Positions 1 to 5,305 of a stretch of 5,952 bases of DNA are shown here, one piece after another; positions within the stretch are counted from its first letter, which is position 1, and each line of letters starts with the position of its first letter. This stretch comes from Holophagae bacterium (GTDB lineage: Bacteria > Acidobacteriota > Thermoanaerobaculia > Thermoanaerobaculales > Sulfomarinibacteraceae), in NCBI GenBank assembly GCA_030609785.1, contig JAUWTC010000183.1, positions 1 to 5,952 on the forward strand. Direction: 5' to 3'. The notes beneath the pieces are model-generated. The model ran no database searches. It was not told the DNA's origin and saw only the letters and a program-made list of their open reading frames with translations. The position numbers were made by a program, and so were the translations under genes.

Positions 1-860
1 ACCGCCTCGGCCGCAACCACTTCGATACGGCTCGCTCCGCTGATGGTATCGGCGGCGACGACGTCGGTGGGCAGCAGCAGTTCGACGCCCAGGACATCGG
101 CCCGATCCATCACGGCGCGAGCAGTGTCCAGCATATCTGTCTCGACCAGGGAGCGCCCGACCTCGAGGCCCTTGGCCAGGAAAAAGGTGTTGGCCATGCC
201 CCCGCCGATCAAGAGGCGCTGTGCCTTGCCCAACAGGGCCTCCAGGGATGCGGCCTTGGTCGAGATCTTGGCGCCGCCGACGACGGCGACAAAGGGCTGT
301 GCCGGGTCGGTAACGACGCGACTGAGAGACTCGACTTCGCGTTCCATCAACTCGCCGGTTGCTTTGTGCCCGTGATCAAAGAGCGACGGTGCGGCCGAAA
401 CCGAGGCGTGCGCGCGGTGGGCGGTGCCGAAAGCGTCATTGACGTAGTGGGAAAAACCGTCGGCGAGAGCCTGGGCAAAGTCCGGGTCGTTGGCCTTCTC
501 ACCGGGATGGAACCGAAGGTTCTCCAGCAACAGGACCTGATGCTCGGCGAGAACGGCAGAGCGGTCTGGCGCCAGGCAGTCCTCGACGAAGGGAACCTCC
601 ATACCGAGGGCTTCGGCCAGAACGCCGGCAACCGGCCAGAGGCTGTAGCTCGAATCAGGCGAGCCGTTGGCCTTGCCCAGATGGGAGCACAGGGCCAGAC
701 GAGCCCCCCGGGCGAGGAGGGTCTTGATCGTCGGCAGGGCCGCCATAATTCTGGTGTCGTCCTGAACGATGCCATCGGCCAGGGGGACGTTGAGGTCCAG
801 ACGAACCAGGACCTGAGCGTTCTCAAGCTCGGCCAGATCTGAGAGGCCTGGCAGGTTCAT
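1..860 (-). CDS. pgk: phosphoglycerate kinase (3' end outside window)
   Basis: Cytoplasmic glycolytic enzyme that transfers phosphate from 1,3-bisphosphoglycerate to ADP. The minus-strand frame starting at 860 stays open for 286 codons to the window edge; the family is usually about 390-400 residues, so roughly the last 110 are missing. Family signatures appear in order: RLDLNVPL (20-27, substrate-binding Arg/Asp/Asn), SHLGK (59-63; the usual form is SHLGRP, so Arg is replaced by Lys here), LLLENLRFHPGE (110-121), NDAFGTAHRAHAS (141-153), the nucleotide-binding VVGGAKIS (193-200), LLIGGGMANTFF (216-227) and LPTDVV (263-268). The start ATG overlaps the gapA stop as ATGA (857-860), which points to translational coupling. 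It is the second gene of a gapA-pgk operon, and the two products act in consecutive steps. Identification is firm; the C-terminal domain could not be checked. Confidence 0.96.
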   Translation of the reverse strand, partial: MNLPGLSDLAELENAQVLVRLDLNVPLADGIVQDDTRIMAALPTIKTLLARGARLALCSHLGKANGSPDSSYSLWPVAGVLAEALGMEVPFVEDCLAPDRSAVLAEHQVLLLENLRFHPGEKANDPDFAQALADGFSHYVNDAFGTAHRAHASVSAAPSLFDHGHKATGELMEREVESLSRVVTDPAQPFVAVVGGAKISTKAASLEALLGKAQRLLIGGGMANTFFLAKGLEVGRSLVETDMLDTARAVMDRADVLGVELLLPTDVVAADTISGASRIEVVAAEA

Positions 861-1864
861 GCCTTGCTCGCCATGTACTCCATCAGGTCGACGCAGCGTA
901 CGGAGTAGGCATTCTCGTTGTCATACCAGCCGACGATGCGGAAGAAGTTGGGGGCCCGTTGTGCGATCAGTTCGAGGTCAACGACCACCGAGTGGCTCTC
1001 GCCGATGATGTCCGAGGACACCAGGGGCTCGTTGGAGGCCTTGAGGATACCCTTGAGTTCGCCGGCGGCAGCTGTCTTGAAAGCTTCGATCAGCTGTTCA
1101 GCGGTGCCTTCACGGCTGGAGACGAAGATGACGTCGCAGACCGAGCCGTCGGCCACGGGTACGCGCATGGCGCCGCCGTCCAACTTCCCCGCGAGGTCGG
1201 GCAGCACCAGGCTGACGGCTTTGGCCGCGCCGGTCGAGGTCGGAATGATGTTGATGGCAGCCGCGCGGGCGCGTCGTTTGTCCGACGGGTGCTGCACATC
1301 GAGGATGCTCTGGTCGTTGGTGTAGGCGTGGGTGGTCGTCAGCCAGCCGTGCTCGATGCCGACGGTCTCGTTCAGCACCTTGGCCATCGGGGCCAGGCAG
1401 TTGGTGGTGCACGACGCATTGGAGACAATGTCGTGGGACGCAGGATCGTAGGTCTTATGGTTGACACCCATGACGAAGGTCGCGTCGACCTCTTTGCCGG
1501 GCGCGGTGATGACGACCTTCTTGGCGCCGGCTTCGAGGTGCTTGCCCGCGGTCTCCCGGGACCTGAAGAAACCGGTGGCTTCAAAAACAAAATCGACGCC
1601 CAGTTCGGCCCAGGGCAGCTTGGCGGGGTCGCGTTCGGCGAGGACCTTGATGACGTCGCCGTCGATCACCATGCCTTCCGCCGTAACCTCGACCGTACCG
1701 GGGTAGTTTCCGTGCACACTGTCGTGTTTGAAAAGATAGCCCAACATGTCGGGCGACGTCAGATCGTTGATGGCGACGATGTCAATGCCGTCGCGGCTTT
1801 TGAGGTGGCGGGCGACCAGCCGGCCGATGCGACCGAATCCGTTGATGGCAACTCGAATGCTCAT
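857..1864 (-). CDS. gapA: type I glyceraldehyde-3-phosphate dehydrogenase
   Basis: Cytoplasmic enzyme that oxidises and phosphorylates glyceraldehyde-3-phosphate to 1,3-bisphosphoglycerate, the substrate of the pgk product encoded next. At 335 residues it is full length for the family. The N-terminal Rossmann motif is INGFGRIGR (7-15), and AINDL (31-35) places an Asp at the position typical of NAD-dependent enzymes. The catalytic block SNASCTTNCLAP has the nucleophile Cys152, and His179 is the general base in THAYTNDQ. The substrate-binding RRARAAAINIIPTSTGAAK (197-215) is intact. The C-terminal signature reads WYDNENAYSVR, whereas most bacterial enzymes have WYDNEWGYS; this is a mild variant, not damage. 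The start is set by GGAGG (1870-1874) five bases upstream of the ATG. It is first in the operon and overlaps pgk by four bases. Confidence 0.98.
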   Translation of the reverse strand: MSIRVAINGFGRIGRLVARHLKSRDGIDIVAINDLTSPDMLGYLFKHDSVHGNYPGTVEVTAEGMVIDGDVIKVLAERDPAKLPWAELGVDFVFEATGFFRSRETAGKHLEAGAKKVVITAPGKEVDATFVMGVNHKTYDPASHDIVSNASCTTNCLAPMAKVLNETVGIEHGWLTTTHAYTNDQSILDVQHPSDKRRARAAAINIIPTSTGAAKAVSLVLPDLAGKLDGGAMRVPVADGSVCDVIFVSSREGTAEQLIEAFKTAAAGELKGILKASNEPLVSSDIIGESHSVVVDLELIAQRAPNFFRIVGWYDNENAYSVRCVDLMEYMASKA

Positions 1865-1894
1865 GAAATCCTCCGGTACAAAAATTGGGGCGTC

Positions 1895-1903
1895 AGTATA
1901 ACA
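1895..1903 (-). promoter_or_regulatory. extended -10 promoter of the gapA-pgk operon
   Basis: Read on the minus strand, the sequence is TGTTATACT: a -10 hexamer TATACT (5 of 6 to the sigma-70 consensus) directly preceded by the TGn extension. The start point would fall near 1888, giving a leader of about 24 nt that contains the GGAGG site. No good -35 hexamer is visible at 16-18 bp, which fits an extended -10 promoter. Assignment is by pattern only. Confidence 0.5.
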
Positions 1904-1961
1904 TCTGGCGGTTTGATATGGAGGTCAGAAGGAGGGGGCCGAGAGAGGTCCAGCGTTCTTG

Positions 1962-1996
1962 CCTCCCAGCGTCCCAGCTTCCTGGCCTCCCAGCTT
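1962..1996. repeat. short imperfect tandem repeat (CCCAGC units)
   Basis: Between the gapA promoter and the tRNA promoter, CCTCCCAGC, GTCCCAGCTTC and CTCCCAGCTTC follow one another with small spacers. This is a pyrimidine-rich low-complexity tract lying upstream of both divergent promoters. No function is evident; slippage-prone simple sequence is the simplest reading. Confidence 0.5.
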
Positions 1997-2004
1997 CGAC
2001 TTTC

Positions 2005-2033
2005 TTGAACCTCGGTAACCCATGTGTTACCGT
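2005..2033 (+). promoter_or_regulatory. tRNA-Glu promoter with overlapping palindrome
   Basis: The -35 candidate TTGAAC (2005-2010) is separated by exactly 17 bp from TACCGT (2028-2033), which is preceded by TGT (extended -10). Transcription would begin near 2040, a few bases before the tRNA. The perfect palindrome GGTAAC-N6-GTTACC (2014-2031) covers the spacer and the left half of the -10 box, so it could be an operator. The spacing is convincing, but the -10 hexamer is weak. Confidence 0.5.
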
Positions 2034-2045
2034 ACCTCTCCGCGT

Positions 2046-2120
2046 GGCCCGTTCGTCTAGGGGTTAGGACGTCGGCCTCTCACGCCGGTAACACGGGTTC
2101 GAATCCCGTACGGGCTACCA
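2046..2120 (+). tRNA. tRNA-Glu, anticodon CTC
   Basis: A full cloverleaf can be folded by hand. The acceptor GGCCCGT pairs with ACGGGCT (pair 1-72 is G-U). The anticodon stem TCGGC/GCCGG encloses the loop CTCTCAC, with CTC at 2079-2081. The T arm ACGGG-TTCGAAT-CCCGT is perfect. Discriminator A and the CCA end are encoded. Layout and loop sequence match bacterial glutamate tRNAs. It reads GAG codons and is transcribed alone, between its own promoter and terminator. The accessory material to the right begins soon after it, but I found no second copy of its 3' end in this window that would mark an integration site. Confidence 0.97.
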
Positions 2121-2133
2121 CGCAGTCGATTCG

Positions 2134-2156
2134 CCGCGCCGATTGGCGCGGTTTTT
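2134..2156 (+). terminator. rho-independent terminator of tRNA-Glu
   Basis: A perfect 7-bp GC stem, CCGCGCC (2134-2140) with GGCGCGG (2145-2151), closes a GATT loop and is followed by TTTTT. It lies 13 bases after the CCA end, so the tRNA is a single-gene transcript. Confidence 0.92.
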
Positions 2157-2216
2157 CATGGGCAAAATAGTTCCCTGGATTAACTGACCCCCTTCGACTC
2201 TCGTCCCGGAGGCTGA

Positions 2217-2482
2217 AGTTCAACCCCGGCCTTCGGGGGCGCTTCGAGATTGTCGTTCACCATTGGGCTCCCGATCGCCCCCGCTCGGTGCATTTCCCTC
2301 AAGGGCAGCGGGCCTGGGAATGGGAAGAAATCGCCCTTGAGGGAACTGTCCTCGGCGGCCTACGGCGTCGGCCGAGACTCGGTTGCCAACGCGCTCGCCG
2401 AGCGGTGCCCGGTCTCGGCATTCTTCGCAACGTAGGCTCTGTCGGGAGGTCTGCCCGATGAAGAATGCCGGACCCCGCACGC
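2217..2482 (+). repeat. structured inverted repeat element, copy 1
   Basis: This ~265-bp element occurs again in reverse orientation at 4564-4825. Blocks shared by both copies are CCCGGCCTTCGG near the left end, a 28-nt identical block at 2271-2298, CCTCGGCGGCCTAC (2350-2363) and GGCCGAGACTC (2370-2380). Two large hairpins are visible. Hairpin A pairs TTCCCTCAAGGGC (2294-2306) with GCCCTTGAGGGAA (2333-2345): 13 perfect pairs and a 26-nt loop. Hairpin B pairs GGCATTCTTC (2417-2426) with GAAGAATGCC (2460-2469), contains an inner stem TCGGG/CCCGA (2442-2446/2454-2458), and extends outward with small interruptions to about 2402/2482. A central stem CTCGGC/GCCGAG (2351-2356/2371-2376) lies between them. 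The same folds form in copy 2 from different bases. It fills most of the gene-free stretch between the tRNA terminator and the nucleotidyltransferase gene. It could be a MITE-like mobile element or a structured RNA; I do not recognise the family. Confidence 0.8.
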
Positions 2483-2550
2483 GCCGTCGGGGAGGGGGCG
2501 GTCGCGGTCCTCAGCGTCAGGGTCAGGTGGCATTTGGCTAAACAATGATT

Positions 2551-2556
2551 TATAGT
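2551..2556 (+). promoter_or_regulatory. -10 element of the nucleotidyltransferase gene
   Basis: TATAGT (5 of 6 to the -10 consensus) sits in a short AT-rich patch, and its start point would fall at about 2563-2564, on or next to the ATG. No convincing -35 box stands 16-18 bp upstream. Together with the lack of a ribosome site this suggests a leaderless transcript. Confidence 0.4.
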
Positions 2557-2563
2557 AGCCATT

Positions 2564-3187
2564 ATGACTACCAGAGATATGATAGAAAACGATCAACACC
2601 TCGGAAATGATGCGTTACACAAGGCATTCCAGTCACTCGCTATCCGGCTGCAGGAGAACTGCGCACGCCCGGTCGAGATTGTGGTCTGTGGAGGGGCGGC
2701 CTTGATACTCACAGGCCTCGTACCCCGAACAACCAAGGACGTAGATGTCGTTGCCCTTTCGACATCCGAGGTCCTGCGATCACCGGACCCGCTTCCCGAC
2801 GATCTTCTTCTGGCCGTGGCGGAGGCGGCCGAGGACATGGGCGTCTCGGAGAATTGGCTCAACACTGGCCCCAGTTCTGGGGAGGGTGGGCTGTTTCAAA
2901 TGGGCCTCCCTGCCGGACTGGAGGGCCGAATGTGCAGTCGAAAGTACGGCCCAATCTTGACGGTGCACCTCATTGATCGGTTGGACCAGATCTACTTCAA
3001 GTTGTACGCTGCGGTCGATCGTGGCGGGTACCACATTGAGGACCTTCTGGCACTCGAACCGGCGTCAGATGAAATCAAAGGCGCGGCCTTGTGGGCGATG
3101 TCTCACGACGTTTCAGCGGGATTCGCTGCGATCCTGAAGGACTTGCTTGGGAAAACTGGGTATTGTGATGTTGCTGACGAACTTTAG
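2564..3187 (+). CDS. nucleotidyltransferase-fold protein (AbiEii/DUF6036-like)
   Basis: A 207-residue soluble protein with no signal or membrane segment. The N-terminal half has the pol-beta-type minimal nucleotidyltransferase signature: VVCGGAALIL (40-49, the glycine turn), then TKDVDVV (57-63) with the metal-binding DxD pair Asp59 and Asp61. A later block FKLYAAVDRGGYHIEDLLAL (145-164) matches the Lys...Asp-Arg...Asp-Leu pattern found in AbiEii/DUF6036-like proteins. Some relatives are toxins that transfer nucleotides to RNA in toxin-antitoxin or abortive-infection pairs; others are uncharacterised, so substrate and role are unknown here. No Shine-Dalgarno sequence precedes ATG 2564, and a promoter -10 abuts it. 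ATG 2579 is an alternative start, also without a clear site. The 3' end overlaps the following gene, so they form one operon, itself flanked by inverted structured repeats. Confidence 0.85.
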   Translation: MTTRDMIENDQHLGNDALHKAFQSLAIRLQENCARPVEIVVCGGAALILTGLVPRTTKDVDVVALSTSEVLRSPDPLPDDLLLAVAEAAEDMGVSENWLNTGPSSGEGGLFQMGLPAGLEGRMCSRKYGPILTVHLIDRLDQIYFKLYAAVDRGGYHIEDLLALEPASDEIKGAALWAMSHDVSAGFAAILKDLLGKTGYCDVADEL

Positions 3188-4208
3188 GGCAGAATATCGG
3201 GACCGACTCCTGTCGGTCCTGTGGCGCCAGTGGACGGCACTGGGAGTGGCCGGTAGCCAGAAAGCATGGAACGCCTCCGTCGTCGATCCCGAAGCGCTGT
3301 TGTTGATCACGTGCACCCTCGCCCGATCGGACCCGAGGCTCTTTGATGCGGTGCTCGAGTGGCTTCGGCTCAATGGGCAGTTCATCAATGTCCAACGGAT
3401 CAAGCGCATGCTTCGGGACGAAGTATTTGTCGGCGAGCCGGTGCTCAATGCGCTGGCCGCCGCGATCAGCACGTCCGTCAGCCAAAACAAATGGGCGAAG
3501 CTGGCGGGCCGCCCCTCCACCGAACCCAATAGTCTAGAGCCACTTTTTTTTCTGTCCAACGGTAATCCACTCCCGGTTGTCAGGAAGGAAGATGAGGGGT
3601 TCGCAAAGTTTGGCTTCGCGCGTGAGCAGTTCATCAAGCGTGGAGTTGCCGAAATATTTCGCCCGGAACACCCCAGCAATCTTCTCCTTCGACTGAGGGC
3701 CCTGCTCGGTGTGAACGCCCGGTGCGACGTGCTGCAGTTTCTTCTGCTCAATCAAACCGGGTCACCCCGAGCAATCGCCAGGGATTGTTACTACTTTCCG
3801 GCGACGATTTCAAAGGCAATGTCCGAGATGAGCCAGTCCGGTTTCCTTGTATCGACCACTGAGGGCAGGCGTCGTTGCTACCGATTGACCCCAGACACCT
3901 GGAAAGGGCTTTTTCTAGGATCAGCGCCGAAAATGTCGTGGATTGTATGGGCTCGTCTATTCAGTGCCCTTGAACAGATATGGCTCTTCCTGGACGTTGA
4001 GAGCCTCGCAGAGAAGGCCCCCCTGGTGCAGGCCTCGGCCCTGCGCCGGATCCTCAAAAGGGAACCCCTGTCACGTCTCGAGGGAAGATCGCGCTTGCTT
4101 ATTTTTGAAAATGACTCGGCTCATCCGGGTGAGGCACTGATACCGTTCTTCATCACCCGGACGAGAGCCCTATTGGATTGGCTTGAAGACGGGTGCAGGG
4201 AGGCATAG
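3168..4208 (+). CDS. winged-helix domain protein paired with nucleotidyltransferase
   Basis: A soluble protein of 346 residues. The N-terminal half is helical and Trp/Leu-rich (LLSVLWRQWTALGV, 14-27; DPEALLLITCTLAR, 40-53). Residues ~173-240 form a winged helix-turn-helix of MarR/ArsR type: LRALLGVNARCDVLQFLLL, then SPRAIARDCYYFPATISKAMSEM as helix-turn-recognition helix, then a basic wing GRRRCYRL. The C-terminal ~100 residues are unassigned. Start choice is uncertain. ATG 3168 has only a weak GGG upstream, whereas TTG 3147 has AAGGA five bases upstream and adds seven residues. Either way it overlaps the nucleotidyltransferase gene by 20-41 bases, implying coupled translation. A DNA-binding partner beside a nucleotidyltransferase recalls AbiEi-AbiEii, but there the regulator comes first and is shorter. 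A regulatory or antitoxin role is inference. Confidence 0.83.
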   Translation: MLLTNFRAEYRDRLLSVLWRQWTALGVAGSQKAWNASVVDPEALLLITCTLARSDPRLFDAVLEWLRLNGQFINVQRIKRMLRDEVFVGEPVLNALAAAISTSVSQNKWAKLAGRPSTEPNSLEPLFFLSNGNPLPVVRKEDEGFAKFGFAREQFIKRGVAEIFRPEHPSNLLLRLRALLGVNARCDVLQFLLLNQTGSPRAIARDCYYFPATISKAMSEMSQSGFLVSTTEGRRRCYRLTPDTWKGLFLGSAPKMSWIVWARLFSALEQIWLFLDVESLAEKAPLVQASALRRILKREPLSRLEGRSRLLIFENDSAHPGEALIPFFITRTRALLDWLEDGCREA

Positions 4209-4563
4209 CACTCCTTCACACACCGACTTGGCCCCCAGGCCTACCGGCTGGTGGTTTGGCCCGTGAGCTGGTTGTTGAGCGTTTGAACTGGTTCTGGCGT
4301 TCAGCGGCCATATCGGCAACAGGGGCCGTGATCCGCGGCAGATTGCAGGGGCCCGATCCAGCGGCCGCGCTCAAGGCGGCGGCGTAGTCCGATCACCCTC
4401 TGAAGAAAAGGAGAGTGTTCCCTATAGATCCTATTTGATGCGACTGCTGATCCGGGCACTGCCAGCCGACGCTGTCCCAGTTGTCTAGCGCAGCCAAGAA
4501 TCAAAAGGCAGGGCCGACGCCGACGCCAGACTTTTTGAGCGCCCAATCCTCTCAAACGGGGCG
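4209..4563. other. gene-free spacer after the two-gene unit
   Basis: About 350 bases lie between the winged-helix gene and repeat copy 2. The only plus-strand frame (GTG at 4193, 64 codons) overlaps the preceding gene and shows no recognisable motif or ribosome site, and the minus-strand frame across 4301-4636 runs into the repeat. I see no clear terminator, RNA gene or promoter. It may be eroded sequence. Confidence 0.5.
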
Positions 4564-4825
4564 TGCCATGCTTCGGATTTTCCTGAGGTGGACCCTCAGA
4601 TTTATGTACTGCGAAGGGAAAATGCGAGCTTGGCAACCCACGGCGGTCGCCTCAGCAACAGAGTCTCGGCCAACGGTGTAGGCCGCCGAGGTCATTTTCC
4701 GGAGGGGCGATGACTCCCGATTCCTGTAACCAAGCCCCTCCGGGAAATGCACCGAGCGGGGGCGATCGGCAGTCGTTGAGCATACGGCGGCCTCAATGCG
4801 CCGCCGAAGGCCGGGCCTGAAGAAC
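4564..4825 (-). repeat. structured inverted repeat element, copy 2
   Basis: The reverse-orientation partner of the element at 2217-2482. The 28-nt block at 4742-4769 is the exact reverse complement of 2271-2298; GTAGGCCGCCGAGG (4678-4691) and GAGTCTCGGCC (4661-4671) match the other conserved blocks. Hairpin A is CATTTTCCGGAGGGGC (4693-4708) with GCCCCTCCGGGAAATG (4734-4749), 16 pairs counting one T-G. Hairpin B is ATTTTCC (4577-4583) with GGAAAAT (4617-4623), has an inner stem TGAGG/CCTCA (4584-4588/4594-4598), and extends outward in interrupted pairing to TGCCA/TGGCA (4564-4568/4631-4635). Stem bases differ from copy 1 on both arms yet still pair. Its outer end lies against the truncated HTH gene. 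Confidence 0.8.
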
Positions 4826-4826
4826 A

Positions 4827-5036
4827 CTAGTTCCATGTCCCTGGCACCTTTTCTACTGACCGGTGTCGCTTCCTCAGAGCGACCCATCCCTCGTTCGTGC
4901 ACCTCTCTTTGACGGCTCGAAGGCATGGAGCGTTGGGTCGCTTGGACAGGTTTCGAAGGGTCACGCTATCGTCACCCGAAACGTACGAATCCCGAATCAG
5001 CTCCCAGTCGAAGTGCTTGTGTCTGGACCTTGCCAT
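4827..5036 (-). CDS. HTH protein fragment, phage terminase small subunit-like
   Basis: A 69-residue minus-strand frame with a convincing start: GGGAGG lies eight bases before the ATG. Residues 9-58 (FDWELIRDSYVSGDD, then VTLRNLSKRPNAPCLRAVKERC, then EGWVALRKRHR) follow the layout of N-terminal helix-turn-helix regions in phage terminase small subunits and related phage proteins, with the recognition helix around 35-45 and the typical EGWV after it. Those proteins usually run well past 100 residues. Here the tail VEKVPGTWN is encoded by the GGTGCCAGG motif (4840-4848) and the flank of repeat copy 2, and then stops. The gene therefore looks truncated and is probably non-functional, a prophage or phage-related remnant. 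The family call rests on pattern only. Confidence 0.45.
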   Translation of the reverse strand: MARSRHKHFDWELIRDSYVSGDDSVTLRNLSKRPNAPCLRAVKERCTNEGWVALRKRHRSVEKVPGTWN

Positions 5037-5101
5037 TGTGTGGGCCTCCCGTTTGGCCGGTCCTATTTTACAGTCTCTGCCGCGCTCGGAAAAAGAGGAT
5101 G

Positions 5102-5212
5102 GGTGCCAGCTTTAGGATCTTAGAAAGTTCGAAGATGTTCTTCCCTGCCTGTGACTGGGGGGCCGATCTGCAGCAGTTCAACGAACCTCCCAATTTCCTA
5201 AAGCCTGGCACC
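5102..5212. repeat. hairpin-rich inverted repeat with GGTGCCAG ends
   Basis: GGTGCCAGCTTTAGGA (5102-5117) is matched at the other end by TCCTAAAGCCTGGCACC (5196-5212), its reverse complement with one extra base. Inside are two small perfect hairpins, GAAGA-TGT-TCTTC (5131-5143) and GTTC-AAC-GAAC (5176-5186). A third instance of the end motif, CCTGGCACC, is at 4840-4848 on the far side of the HTH fragment. Palindromic GGTGCCAGG-type motifs resemble REP/MITE elements, but no transposase is present here. It lies between the HTH fragment and the LRR gene. Confidence 0.6.
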
Positions 5213-5305
5213 AATTCAGTGGTAGGCTCGCGGTGTGCGAAAAGGAAATCCCTATCCCCGATGATCAGCGGATACAGTAGACTGACCGATCAACAGGAGG
5301 TACCC

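Noticed and set aside
347..842. Two overlapping ~158-codon frames on opposite strands inside pgk
   Set aside because: Both are out of frame with the conserved pgk reading frame, which runs unbroken from 860 to the window edge.
959..2008. 349-codon plus-strand frame opposite gapA
   Set aside because: It is the complement of a fully conserved GAPDH gene. The translation is Gly/Asp/Arg-rich with no domain; it is open only because of GC-rich codon use.
2217..2482. Integron attC site or CRISPR array
   Set aside because: There is no array of short direct repeats with unique spacers. The hairpins lack the core sites and single extrahelical-base layout of attC, and no integrase is present.
4193..4387. 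64-codon plus-strand frame after the winged-helix gene
   Set aside because: It has a GTG start inside the previous gene, no clear ribosome site, and a compositionally biased translation with no recognisable motif.
2250..4926. Similar peptides from the two repeat copies (both contain SAAYxVGRDSVA), suggesting a small protein
   Set aside because: Several differences are synonymous, so a coding origin is not excluded. However, the distance between the conserved blocks on either side of hairpin A differs by one base (50 versus 49 nt), so the frame is not kept through the element. Paired stem changes explain the pattern better.
4980..5000. Possible att site: CGAATCCCG matches part of the tRNA-Glu T arm
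   Set aside because: The match is only nine bases of a common tRNA motif and does not extend to the tRNA 3' end, so it is not evidence of integration.
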